Source of the DNA: Halovulum sp039180525
GTDB taxonomy: Bacteria > Pseudomonadota > Alphaproteobacteria > Rhodobacterales > Rhodobacteraceae
Length of the DNA stretch: 64,000 bases
Reading direction: 5' to 3'
NCBI GenBank assembly: GCA_039180525.1
Contig: JBCDDF010000008.1
Span: forward strand, 32,812-96,811
Positions 25,024 to 33,712 of this stretch are shown here, piece after piece. Below the pieces are notes generated by a model that worked only from the letters and a program-made list of their open reading frames with translations, was not told where the DNA came from and ran no database searches. Every line of letters starts with the position of its first letter. The stretch's first letter is position 1. The translations under genes were made by a program, and so were the position numbers.

Positions 25024-26565
25024 ATGTCAGATCTGATCGACGACGCCCCCGCCGGGGCCAACGCGCCGGAGTTTACCGTCTCGGAAATCTCGGGCGCGGT
25101 GAAACGCACCGTGGAGGGCGCGTTCGCCCATGTCCGTGTGCGCGGCGAACTGGGCCGCGTATCGCGGCCGAAAAGCGGGCATGTCTATCTGGATCTGAAG
25201 GACGAACGCGCGGTGCTGTCCGGGGTCATCTGGAAGGGCACCGCCCAGCGGCTGCGCACCCCGCCCGAAGAGGGGATGGAGGTGGTCGCCACCGGCCGTC
25301 TGACGACCTTTCCGGGCCAGAGCCGGTATCAGATCGTGATCGAGGATCTGGCGCCCGCGGGCGTCGGCGCGCTGATGGCGATGCTGGACAAACGCCGCAA
25401 GGCGCTGGCGGCGGAGGGGCTGTTCGATGAGGGCCGCAAGCGCCCGCTGCCGTTTCTGCCGGAGGTCATCGGCGTCGTCACTTCGCCGTCGGGCGCGGTG
25501 ATCCGCGACATCCTGCACCGGCTGCGCGATCGGTTCCCGCGCCGGGTGCTGCTGTGGCCGGTGACCGTCCAGGGCGAACGTTCGGCGGGCGAGGTCGCGG
25601 CGGCGATCCGCGGCTTCAACGCGATGCCACCGGGACTGGCGCGCCCGGATGTGCTGATCGTGGCCCGCGGCGGCGGGTCGCTGGAGGATCTATGGGGGTT
25701 CAACGAGGAAATCGTCGTCCGGGCTGCGGCGGAAAGCGCGATCCCGCTGATTTCCGCCGTGGGGCACGAAACCGACACTACCCTGATCGATTTTGCCGCC
25801 GACCGGCGCGCGCCGACGCCGACCGCGGCGGCGGAGATGGCGGTGCCCGTGCGGGCCGATCTGCTGGCGCATGTCGCCGGGCTGGAAGAACGCCGCCGCC
25901 GCGCCGTGGCGCAGGCTTTGCAGGTGCGCGGGCAACGGTTGCGCGATCTGGCGCGGGCGCTGCCCCAGCCGCAGGCGCTGGTGGCCGAGCGTCAGCAGCG
26001 GCTGGACACGGTGGGCCTGCGCCTGCCGCTGGCGCTGACCGGGCGGGCACAGCGGGCGCGGCTGCAGATGTCCTCCGGCGTGGCGGGGCGGTTCGGGCCG
26101 GCGGTGCTGACCGCGCGGCTGGACCGGCAACGCGCAAGGCTGGGCGAAGCGGCGCGCGGCCTGCCGAGAGGGCTGGGGCGCCGCATTGAGACCGCGCGGG
26201 CGGCTCTGACGTCCCAACGTGTCAGCGCCGCCGCACTTTCCGGGCGGCTGGGCCAGGGCGCGGATCGGCTGGCGCGGGCGGCGACAGGTCTGGACGGCGC
26301 CGGCGGGCGCGCAATGACGGACCGGCGCCGGGCACTTGGTGCGCTGGCCCGCATGTTGCACTCGTTGGGTTACACCGAAACGCTGCGCCGCGGATTTGCG
26401 GTGGTGCGCGACGGGGGCGGCGGCCGCGTGCTGGCCGATGCCGCTCAGGCGCGCGCGGCGCCGGCGCTGGAGATCGAGTTTCGCGACGGGCGCGTGGCGC
26501 TGGGCGCGGCGCAAAAGCGTGGCAAGAAACCGGCGCAAGACGACCCGCAGGGCAGTCTTTTCTGA
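25024..26565 (+). CDS. xseA: Exodeoxyribonuclease VII large subunit
   Basis: Catalytic subunit of the single-strand-specific exonuclease VII. The 513-aa protein has an N-terminal OB-fold (about 20-115: FTVSEISGAVKRTVEGAFAH, then GELGRVSRPKSGHVYLDLKD), the catalytic region with VTSPSGAVIRDILHRL, LIVARGGGSLEDLWGFNEE and ISAVGHETDTTLIDFAADRRAPTPTAAAE, and a long Arg/Ala-rich coiled coil (about 280-430) before a C-terminal RGFAVVRD beta segment. ATG 25024 is chosen over an upstream in-frame ATG (25 residues less without loss of the fold). The small subunit xseB is not in the window. Confidence 0.95.
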   Translation: MSDLIDDAPAGANAPEFTVSEISGAVKRTVEGAFAHVRVRGELGRVSRPKSGHVYLDLKDERAVLSGVIWKGTAQRLRTPPEEGMEVVATGRLTTFPGQSRYQIVIEDLAPAGVGALMAMLDKRRKALAAEGLFDEGRKRPLPFLPEVIGVVTSPSGAVIRDILHRLRDRFPRRVLLWPVTVQGERSAGEVAAAIRGFNAMPPGLARPDVLIVARGGGSLEDLWGFNEEIVVRAAAESAIPLISAVGHETDTTLIDFAADRRAPTPTAAAEMAVPVRADLLAHVAGLEERRRRAVAQALQVRGQRLRDLARALPQPQALVAERQQRLDTVGLRLPLALTGRAQRARLQMSSGVAGRFGPAVLTARLDRQRARLGEAARGLPRGLGRRIETARAALTSQRVSAAALSGRLGQGADRLARAATGLDGAGGRAMTDRRRALGALARMLHSLGYTETLRRGFAVVRDGGGGRVLADAAQARAAPALEIEFRDGRVALGAAQKRGKKPAQDDPQGSLF

Positions 26566-26602
26566 GGCCGAGAGGGCCCGGGTCGGGGCCCAGGACGCGT
26601 GG

Positions 26603-26718
26603 TTAGAGCAAAACGGATCAGATTTAAACAATGTGATCCTAGGATTTTTCTCAAGCTATTGAATCTGGAACAAAATCCTCTTTCAGACTGATTCAGTCCG
26701 AAACGGTTTTGGTCTAGA
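26603..26718. repeat. Palindromic intergenic repeat, copy 1 (with internal insertion)
   Basis: Outer arms TTAGAGCAAAACGGATCAGA (26603 on) and CCGAAACGGTTTTGGTCTAG with flanking bases (to 26718) match the two ends of the repeat at 60870-60921. About 60 bp of extra AT-rich sequence sit in the middle, itself a dyad (AGGATTTT at 26641-26648, AAAATCCT at 26672-26679). The right end provides the TAG stop of the small membrane-protein gene on the minus strand. No coding potential. Confidence 0.8.
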
Positions 26719-26920
26719 GGATCAGCCCCATTACCACGCAGGCCAGACCCAGCCCCGCGATCGACACCGACGCCAGGTTCAGCGCCACCAGCCCCTGCAG
26801 CCGGGCGCGCGCATCCTCGGGCTTTTCTGTTCGGATCGCCGGGGCTTTGCGGATGCACACGACCAGCCCCGCCAGACCGATGCCGACCACCACCACACCC
26901 AGGATCACAAGCCATGTCAT
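26714..26920 (-). CDS. Small two-helix membrane protein, conserved hypothetical
   Basis: A 68-aa protein with two membrane segments (MTWLVILGVVVVGIGLAGLV at 1-20, and about 45-66) around a charged cytoplasmic loop RKAPAIRTEKPEDARARLQ. I recall close look-alikes throughout Rhodobacteraceae, without known function. The ATG at 26920 gives the compact form; an upstream in-frame start would add 21 non-hydrophobic residues. Its TAG stop lies inside the terminal CTAGA of the palindromic repeat, so repeat insertion may have set the gene's end. Confidence 0.75.
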   Translation of the reverse strand: MTWLVILGVVVVGIGLAGLVVCIRKAPAIRTEKPEDARARLQGLVALNLASVSIAGLGLACVVMGLIL

Positions 26921-27026
26921 GGCTGCGCAGCTAGCCCATCCGCCGCGCCGCCACAAGCCCTTGCCGCCCGTCAAAGCCGCCACTAGGGTGCCGCCGATTT
27001 TCCGATCCCAAGCTCAAAGGATGCCC

Positions 27027-27290
27027 ATGGACGACGCCCAAGAAGGCACCCCCGACAGCCACCGCGTGGCCGCCGCGGAACTGCGCCAATTCATCGAACG
27101 CTTTGAACGACTTGAGGCGGAAAAGCAGGATCTGGCCGACCAGCAGAAAGAAGTCATGGCCGAGGCCAAGGGCCGCGGTTACGACGTCAAGATCATGCGC
27201 CGGGTCATCGCGCTGCGCAAGAAAGACCCGCAAGATGTCTCCGAGGAAGAGGCGGTGCTGGAACTCTACAAAGACGCGCTGGGCATGTGA
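27027..27290 (+). CDS. gapR: GapR-family nucleoid-associated DNA-binding protein (DUF2312)
   Basis: Small alphaproteobacterial protein that, in Caulobacter, clamps overtwisted AT-rich DNA ahead of forks and RNA polymerase and stimulates topoisomerases. The 87-aa protein has the DUF2312 pattern: ELRQFIERFERLEAEKQDLA (dimerising coiled coil), EVMAEAKGRGYDVKIMRRVI with the basic DNA-contact residues, and a C-terminal EEAVLELYKDALGM. Start at 27027 is favoured because AAAGGA then lies 5-6 nt upstream; an ATG at 27021 is possible. The stop overlaps a GTG of the next frame. Confidence 0.9.
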   Translation: MDDAQEGTPDSHRVAAAELRQFIERFERLEAEKQDLADQQKEVMAEAKGRGYDVKIMRRVIALRKKDPQDVSEEEAVLELYKDALGM

Positions 27291-27292
27291 GG

Positions 27293-27706
27293 ATGCGCGC
27301 GCGCTTCCACCTGGCCTATCACGTGCACGATCTGCAGGCTGCGCGGCACTTCTATGGCGCCACGCTGGGCTGTGCCGAGGGGCGCAGCACCGACACCTGG
27401 GTCGATTTCGACTTCTTCGGCCACCAGATCTCGCTGCATCTGGGCCCGCCCTTCGCCACCGCGAATACCGGCAAGGTGGGCGATCATGCGGTGCCGATGC
27501 CGCATCTGGGCGTGATCCTGCCCCTGGCGGATTGGCGCGCGCTGGCCGACCGGCTGACCGCGGCGGGCACGGATTTCGACCTGGCGCCCAGCGTCCGCTT
27601 CGAGGGTCAGCCGGGGGAGCAATGGACGATGTTCTTCCGCGATCCCTCCGGCAACCCGATCGAGGTCAAGGGCTTTGCCGACACGGCCCGGATTTTTGAC
27701 GCCTGA
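27293..27706 (+). CDS. VOC-superfamily (glyoxalase-like) protein
   Basis: A 137-aa metal-dependent-fold protein with paired beta-alpha-beta-beta-beta modules. The first begins RARFHLAYHVHDLQAARHFY (a metal-ligand histidine), with DTWVDFDFFGHQISLHLG following; the second ends WTMFFRDPSGNPIEVKGF, where the terminal Glu is a metal ligand. Reaction unknown: the superfamily includes glyoxalases, dioxygenases and resistance proteins. It sits 2 bp after gapR and is probably co-transcribed. A GTG 6 bp upstream overlapping the gapR stop is an alternative start. Confidence 0.85.
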   Translation: MRARFHLAYHVHDLQAARHFYGATLGCAEGRSTDTWVDFDFFGHQISLHLGPPFATANTGKVGDHAVPMPHLGVILPLADWRALADRLTAAGTDFDLAPSVRFEGQPGEQWTMFFRDPSGNPIEVKGFADTARIFDA

Positions 27707-27784
27707 CCCCTTTCAAACCGCTTTGACACGCGTATTTCTTCGGCTAACCCCACGCCGGTCCCGCCCCTTATACGACAGATTCAC

Positions 27785-30160
27785 ATGACCTCCGACACGC
27801 TTCAGGCAGAGATCCTGCGCCATCTTCAGTTTTCCATGGGTAAGACCCCGGCCAGCGCGCGGCTGCGCGACTGGCGGCTGGCGCTGTCCCTGGCGGTGCG
27901 CGACCAAATCATCGCGCCCTGGTTCGAGGCCACGCGGCGGACCTATGACGGTCAGCACAAGCGGGTCTATTACCTGTCGCTGGAGTTTCTGATCGGCCGC
28001 CTGCTGGAAGACGCTATCGTAAATCTGGGCTTGGGCGATGCGGCACGCGCCGCTTGCGCCGCGCTCGACCAGGATCTGGACGCGCTTTTGGCCGATGAAC
28101 CCGACGCAGCACTTGGCAATGGCGGGCTTGGGCGGCTGGCGGCGTGTTTTCTGGACAGCCTGTCGACCCTGGCGATCCCGGCCTATGGCTATGGCATCCG
28201 CTACGAACACGGGCTGTTCCAGCAATCCTTCCACAACGGCCAACAGGTGGAACGGCCCGAAGCCTGGTTGGAACAGCCCCATGCCTGGGAGTTCGAGCGC
28301 GAAGAAGCGACCTATGAGATCGGCTTTTACGGCCATGTCGAGGAACAGGGCACCAGTGCTGTCTGGCACCCAGGCGATGCGGTGCGGGCGCGGGCCTATG
28401 ACACGCCCATCATCGGCTGGCAGGGGCGCTGGGCCAACACGCTGCGCCTGTGGAGCGCCAAGCCCACGCGGGCCTTCGATCTGGAACGCTTCAACGCCGG
28501 TGACTTCACCCATGCCGCGGAGGCGGAGGCGCAGGCGCGCACGATCAGCCGGGTGCTTTATCCCAACGACACCACCGATGCCGGGCGCGAGTTGCGGCTG
28601 AAACAGGAATATTTCTTCACCGCCGCCAGCATGCGCGACATCCTGCGCCGCTATTTGACCGAATATTCCGATATCCGGGCGCTGCCCGCCAAGGTTTCGA
28701 TCCAGTTGAACGACACCCATCCCGCCATCGCCGGGCCGGAACTGGTGCGGATCCTGCATGACGAACACGCGCTGCCCTTTGACGAGGCCGTCAACACCGC
28801 CCGCGCGACATTGAACTACACCAACCACACGCTGCTGCCCGAGGCGCTGGAGCGCTGGTCCGAGGGACTGATGCGCCACCTGCTGCCGCGCCATATGCGC
28901 TTGATCGAACAGATCGACGATTGGCACGCGCGCAGCACCAAGGGCCGCACGCAATCGGCCATCGACAACGGCCAGGTCAAGATGGGCGAGTTGAGCTTTA
29001 TCATGGCGAACCGCGTCAACGGTGTGTCCGCCCTGCACACCGATCTGGTCAAGACCACCGTGTTTGCCGAGTTGCACCGGCTGCACCCCGACCGCATCGT
29101 GAACCAGACCAACGGCGTCACGCCGCGGCGCTGGCTGCTGGGCTGCAATCCGCGGCTGAGCGGTCTGGTGACCGAGGCGATCGGGACAGGTTGGGAGGAC
29201 GATCTGGACCGTCTGGACGATCTGGAGCCGCTGGAGGCGGGTTTCGTGGACCGGTTTGCGGCCGTGAAGCGCGACAACAAGGTGCAACTGGCGGCTTGGC
29301 TGTCTGAAGAAATAGGCATGTCGACCGATCCGGATGCGATTTTCGATATCCAGATCAAGCGGATCCACGAGTACAAGCGCCAGCTGATGAACGTGCTGGA
29401 GGCCATCGCACTGTGGGACGCGATGCGCGAAGAACCGGGCCGCGATTGGACCACGCGGGTGAAAATCTTCGGCGGCAAGGCGGCGCCCGGTTATCATACC
29501 GCCAAGGCGATCGTCCGGCTGATCAACGACGTCGCCGCGCATGTCAATGACGACCCGTTGCTGAAGGGCCGGCTAAAGATCGCCTTTCCGCCCAACTACA
29601 ACGTCACCATGGCGGAACGGCTGATTCCGGCCGCGGATCTAAGCCAGCAGATCTCCACCGCCGGGAAAGAGGCGTCGGGCACCGGCAACATGAAATTCGC
29701 CATGAACGGCGCGCCCACCATCGGGACGCTGGACGGGGCGAACGTGGAAATCCGCGAGCGGGTGGGGGCGGAGAACTTCTTTCTTTTTGGCATGACCGCC
29801 GCGGAGGCGGAGGCGCGTCGAGCCGTCGCCGATCACGCCGGTCAGGCGATTGCTGCCTGCCCGGAATTGGCGACGGCCATCGGGCATTTGGAACGCGGCA
29901 GCTTCACGCCATGGGAGCCGGACCGGCATCTGGGTCTAGCGCAGCTTTTGCGCGGCGGCGACTATTTCCTGGTGTGTTCGGACTTCGCCGACTATTGGGC
30001 CGCCAGCCGCAGGGTCGATGCCGCCTTCGGGGACCGCGCCGCCTGGGCGCGGATCGCGGCGCTGAACACCGCCCGGTCGGGCTGGTTTTCGTCGGATCGC
30101 ACCATTCGGGGCTATGCGAACACGGTCTGGAACACCGCAGCGGTCGCGACACCGGCGTGA
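27785..30160 (+). CDS. glgP: Glycogen phosphorylase
   Basis: Releases glucose 1-phosphate from glycogen ends with pyridoxal phosphate. The 791-aa protein is full length. It shows the family's YYLSLEFLIGRLLEDAIVNLG, GNGGLGRLAACFLDSLSTL, IQLNDTHPAIAGPELVRIL, VNQTNGVTPRRWLL and the cofactor segment EASGTGNMKFAMNGAPTIG with the PLP lysine. It is first in a six-gene operon with glgB, glgC, glgA, glgX and pgm, all on the plus strand with gaps of 52 bp or less, so degradation and synthesis are made together and control is probably allosteric. Confidence 0.97.
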   Translation: MTSDTLQAEILRHLQFSMGKTPASARLRDWRLALSLAVRDQIIAPWFEATRRTYDGQHKRVYYLSLEFLIGRLLEDAIVNLGLGDAARAACAALDQDLDALLADEPDAALGNGGLGRLAACFLDSLSTLAIPAYGYGIRYEHGLFQQSFHNGQQVERPEAWLEQPHAWEFEREEATYEIGFYGHVEEQGTSAVWHPGDAVRARAYDTPIIGWQGRWANTLRLWSAKPTRAFDLERFNAGDFTHAAEAEAQARTISRVLYPNDTTDAGRELRLKQEYFFTAASMRDILRRYLTEYSDIRALPAKVSIQLNDTHPAIAGPELVRILHDEHALPFDEAVNTARATLNYTNHTLLPEALERWSEGLMRHLLPRHMRLIEQIDDWHARSTKGRTQSAIDNGQVKMGELSFIMANRVNGVSALHTDLVKTTVFAELHRLHPDRIVNQTNGVTPRRWLLGCNPRLSGLVTEAIGTGWEDDLDRLDDLEPLEAGFVDRFAAVKRDNKVQLAAWLSEEIGMSTDPDAIFDIQIKRIHEYKRQLMNVLEAIALWDAMREEPGRDWTTRVKIFGGKAAPGYHTAKAIVRLINDVAAHVNDDPLLKGRLKIAFPPNYNVTMAERLIPAADLSQQISTAGKEASGTGNMKFAMNGAPTIGTLDGANVEIRERVGAENFFLFGMTAAEAEARRAVADHAGQAIAACPELATAIGHLERGSFTPWEPDRHLGLAQLLRGGDYFLVCSDFADYWAASRRVDAAFGDRAAWARIAALNTARSGWFSSDRTIRGYANTVWNTAAVATPA

Positions 30161-30212
30161 CGCGCCCGGAACGGCTCTTGAGTTTTTGTCGGGGTGCCAT
30201 AGGCTTACATCC

Positions 30213-32423
30213 ATGTCCGTGTCCGACACTGCGCTCCCCGGCGACCTGACGCCCGAAGAGGCCGCCGCCATCGCGAAGGGGCGCCACCCCGATCCGTTCG
30301 CCGTGCTCGGGCCCCATGATGGGCCGGCGGGCCGCGTCTTGCGGGTGTTCGATCCCGGCGCCGAACACATGATGGCGGCCATGACCGATGGCGCGGAGGT
30401 GCCGCTCGATCCCGTGCCGGGCGCGCGCGGGCTGTTCGGCGGCGCGATCCCCGCGGGCGACTATCGCCTGCAAGGCCAGGGCTATGGTGGTGTCTGGGCG
30501 TTCGACGACGCCTATCGCTTCGGCCCGGTTCTGGGCGAGATGGATGAATACCTGCTGGGCGAGGGCACGCATCAGCGCCTGTGGCACGCGCTGGGCGCGC
30601 ATGTGATGGCGCATGAGGGTACCCATGGGACCCATTTCGCCGTCTGGGCCCCGAATGCCCGCCGGGTGTCTGTCGTGGGCGATTTCAACGGCTGGAACGG
30701 CCGCCGGCATGTGATGCGCAGCCGCGGCACGACCGGCGTGTGGGAGATCTTTCTGCCCGGCGTCGGCGAGGGCACGACCTATAAGTACGAGATCATCGGC
30801 GGCGATGGCGCGCTGCTGCCGCTCAAGGCCGACCCTGTCGGGTTCGGGGCACAGCACGCGCCGGAAACCGCCTCCATCGTCCGCGATCTGGGCGGCTATG
30901 GCTGGCGCGATGGCGCCTGGATGGACGAACGAGAGGCGCGCCACACCGTGCGCGCGCCGATTTCGATCTATGAGGTGCATCTTGGGTCCTGGCGCCGGCT
31001 GGCGGAGGACGGGAACCGCCCGCTGAGCTACAAGGAACATGCTGAAGCCCTGGTCGACTACGCCGTCGATATGGGATTCACGCATATCGAATTGCTGCCC
31101 GTGTCGGAACATCCTTTTGACGGGTCATGGGGCTATCAGCCGGTTGGGCTTTATGCGCCGACGATCCGGTTCGGCCCGGCGCAGGAATTCCGCGACCTGA
31201 TCGATGCGGCGCATGGCCGGGGTCTGGGCGTGATCCTCGACTGGGTGCCCGGGCACTTCCCGACGGATGCGCACGGGCTGGCGCGGTTTGACGGCACGCC
31301 GCTTTACGAGCATGCCGACCCGAAGGAGGGATTCCACCAGGACTGGAACACCCTGATCTATAACTTTGGTCGAACGGAAGTTCAGAATTATCTGATATCA
31401 AACGCTCTTTACTGGTTGGAGGAGTATCATATCGACGGCCTGCGCGTGGATGCGGTCGCCTCGATGCTGTATCGCGACTACAGCCGCAAAGACGGTGAAT
31501 GGGTTCCGAATGCCGATGGCGGGCGGGAGAATCTGGAGGCCATCGACCTGTTCAAGCGCATGAATACCCAGGCCTATGCCGAGGCGCCGGGCATCCTGAC
31601 CGCGGCCGAGGAAAGCACCGCCTTTCCCGCCGTGTCCCGCCCCGTGGACATGGGCGGCCTGGGGTTCGGGTTCAAATGGAACATGGGCTGGATGAACGAC
31701 ACGCTGGACTACATCGGCCGTGCGCCGATCCACCGGTCGCACCATCATCACCAAATGACCTTTGGCATCCACTACGCGTATTCGGAGAACTTCATCCTGC
31801 CAATCAGCCATGACGAAGTCGTGCATGGCAAGGGCTCGATGCTGGCCAAGATGCCGGGTGACGAATGGGAACGGTTCGCCAATCTGCGCGCCTATTACGG
31901 GTTCATGTGGGGCCATCCGGGCAAGAAGCTGCTGTTTATGGGCTGCGAGTTCGCGCAGGGCACCGAATGGGCGCATGGCGGGCAGTTGGACTGGTACTTG
32001 ATGGATTATCCGCTGCACCGGGGCGTGCAGGCGTTGGTGCGCGATCTGAACCGGCTCTATCGCGACACGCCGGCGCTGCACGTGAAGGATTGCGACCCCG
32101 ACGGGTTTCGCTGGCTGGAGGCCAATGCCGGCGATATCTCGGTCTTTGCCTGGGCGCGGTTCGGCGAACCCGGCGACGCGCCGGTCGTGGTCATCTGCAA
32201 CTTCACGCCGGTCGAGCGCCGCGACTGGGTCTGCGGCCTGCCCGAACCCGGACATTGGGCAGAGGTTCTGAACACCGACGCCGAAACCTATGGCGGCGGG
32301 AACCGCGGCAATATGGGCGGCGTTAAAGCGACTGGGCCGGCGGCGCATGGTCAGGCGCAATCCGCGACCGTCACGCTGCCGCCGCTCAGCACAGTCATTC
32401 TGCGCCACACCGGCGCCAAATAA
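30213..32423 (+). CDS. glgB: 1,4-alpha-glucan branching enzyme
   Basis: Makes alpha-1,6 branches in glycogen. The 736-aa GH13 protein has an N-terminal CBM48-type module (HPDPFAVLGPHDG near 26), a second FAVWAPNARRVSVVGDFNGWN module, and the (beta/alpha)8 barrel with GLRVDAVASMLYRDY (nucleophile Asp), LTAAEESTAFPAVSRP (acid/base Glu) and ILPISHDEVVHGKGSM (transition-state Asp). The ATG at 30213 starts MSVSDTALPG; longer upstream reading lacks family similarity. It lies 52 bp after glgP and 19 bp before glgC. Confidence 0.97.
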   Translation: MSVSDTALPGDLTPEEAAAIAKGRHPDPFAVLGPHDGPAGRVLRVFDPGAEHMMAAMTDGAEVPLDPVPGARGLFGGAIPAGDYRLQGQGYGGVWAFDDAYRFGPVLGEMDEYLLGEGTHQRLWHALGAHVMAHEGTHGTHFAVWAPNARRVSVVGDFNGWNGRRHVMRSRGTTGVWEIFLPGVGEGTTYKYEIIGGDGALLPLKADPVGFGAQHAPETASIVRDLGGYGWRDGAWMDEREARHTVRAPISIYEVHLGSWRRLAEDGNRPLSYKEHAEALVDYAVDMGFTHIELLPVSEHPFDGSWGYQPVGLYAPTIRFGPAQEFRDLIDAAHGRGLGVILDWVPGHFPTDAHGLARFDGTPLYEHADPKEGFHQDWNTLIYNFGRTEVQNYLISNALYWLEEYHIDGLRVDAVASMLYRDYSRKDGEWVPNADGGRENLEAIDLFKRMNTQAYAEAPGILTAAEESTAFPAVSRPVDMGGLGFGFKWNMGWMNDTLDYIGRAPIHRSHHHHQMTFGIHYAYSENFILPISHDEVVHGKGSMLAKMPGDEWERFANLRAYYGFMWGHPGKKLLFMGCEFAQGTEWAHGGQLDWYLMDYPLHRGVQALVRDLNRLYRDTPALHVKDCDPDGFRWLEANAGDISVFAWARFGEPGDAPVVVICNFTPVERRDWVCGLPEPGHWAEVLNTDAETYGGGNRGNMGGVKATGPAAHGQAQSATVTLPPLSTVILRHTGAK

Positions 32424-32442
32424 GACCGAGGGGAGGATACTC

Positions 32443-33708
32443 ATGAACCCGGCCAATCCCAGGCTGACCAACCGCACGATGGCCTTTGTTCTGGCCGGCG
32501 GGCGCGGGTCGCGCCTGAAAGAACTGACCGACAAGCGCGCCAAGCCGGCCGTCTATTTCGGTGGCAAGGCGCGGATCATCGATTTCGCCCTGTCGAACGC
32601 GCTGAACTCGGGCGTGCGCAAGATGGCCATCGCGACCCAGTACAAGGCGCACAGCCTGATCCGGCACATGCAGCGCGGCTGGAACTTCTTCCGCGCCGAG
32701 CGCAACGAGTATCTCGACGTGCTGCCCGCCAGCCAGCGGGTGGCGGAAAACAAATGGTATCTGGGCACCGCCGACGCGGTGACCCAGAACATCGACATCG
32801 TCGACAGCTATGACGTGGATTACGTGCTGATCCTGGCCGGCGATCATATCTATAAAATGGATTACGAGATCATGCTGCGCCAGCATGTGGAAACCGGCGC
32901 CGATGTGACCGTGGGCTGCCTCACCGTTCCGCGGGAAGAAGCCTCCGCTTTCGGAGTGATGGCCGTCGACGCCGACCTGCGCGTAACCTCGTTCCTGGAA
33001 AAACCGCAGAACCCGCCGGGGATGCCGGGTGATGACACCCAGACGCTCGCCTCGATGGGTATTTACGTGTTTGCCTGGCCGTTTCTGCGGGATCTGCTGC
33101 GCAAGGACGCCGCCGACCCGAACTCCGCGCATGATTTCGGCGGCGATATCATCCCCGAGATCGTCAAGAGCGGCAAAGCCATGGCGCATAAGTTCGACGA
33201 AAGCTGCGTTCGCCACAGTCCCGACGCACCGGCCTATTGGCGCGATGTGGGCACGGTGGATGCGTTTCACCAGGCGAATGTGGACCTGACCAATTTCCTG
33301 CCCGAACTCGATCTGTGGGACCGCGGTTGGCCGATCTGGACCTATTCCGAAGCGACCCCGCCGGCCAAGTTCATCCATGACGAAGAGAACCGCCGCGGGT
33401 CGGCAGTGAGTTCGATGGTGTCGGGCGGCTGCATTATCTCGGGCACCGAGGTTCGCAACTCGTTGTTGTTCACCGGGGTCAAGACCAACTCCTTTGCCGT
33501 GCTCGACCATGTCGTGGCGCTGCCGCAGGTGGTCATCAACCGGTCCGCCAGATTGAGCAACGCGGTCATCGATCGCGGCGTGGAGATCCCGGAGGGCTTG
33601 GTGGTCGGCGATGACCCGACCGAGGATGGCACGTACTTCCGCGTGACGGAGACGGGTGTGACGCTGATCACCCAGGCCATGGTCGATAAATGGTCCGCCG
33701 CACAATAA
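32443..33708 (+). CDS. glgC: Glucose-1-phosphate adenylyltransferase (ADP-glucose pyrophosphorylase)
   Basis: Makes ADP-glucose from glucose 1-phosphate and ATP, the committed step of glycogen synthesis. The 421-aa protein has AFVLAGGRGSRLKELTDKRAK (nucleotide loop, near 15), YILAGDHIYKMDYE-type catalytic region (written here as VLILAGDHIYKMDYE), the Glu-Lys of FLEKPQNPPGMP, and a left-handed beta-helix tail (GGCIISGTEVRNSLLF). A GGGGAGG site precedes ATG 32443. By family knowledge it is the likely allosteric control point. Confidence 0.97.
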   Translation: MNPANPRLTNRTMAFVLAGGRGSRLKELTDKRAKPAVYFGGKARIIDFALSNALNSGVRKMAIATQYKAHSLIRHMQRGWNFFRAERNEYLDVLPASQRVAENKWYLGTADAVTQNIDIVDSYDVDYVLILAGDHIYKMDYEIMLRQHVETGADVTVGCLTVPREEASAFGVMAVDADLRVTSFLEKPQNPPGMPGDDTQTLASMGIYVFAWPFLRDLLRKDAADPNSAHDFGGDIIPEIVKSGKAMAHKFDESCVRHSPDAPAYWRDVGTVDAFHQANVDLTNFLPELDLWDRGWPIWTYSEATPPAKFIHDEENRRGSAVSSMVSGGCIISGTEVRNSLLFTGVKTNSFAVLDHVVALPQVVINRSARLSNAVIDRGVEIPEGLVVGDDPTEDGTYFRVTETGVTLITQAMVDKWSAAQ

Positions 33709-33712
33709 GGCG

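Noticed and set aside
27707..27784. Sigma-70 promoter for the glycogen operon (TTGACA near 27724)
   Set aside because: A good -35 is present but no -10 lies at a proper spacing.
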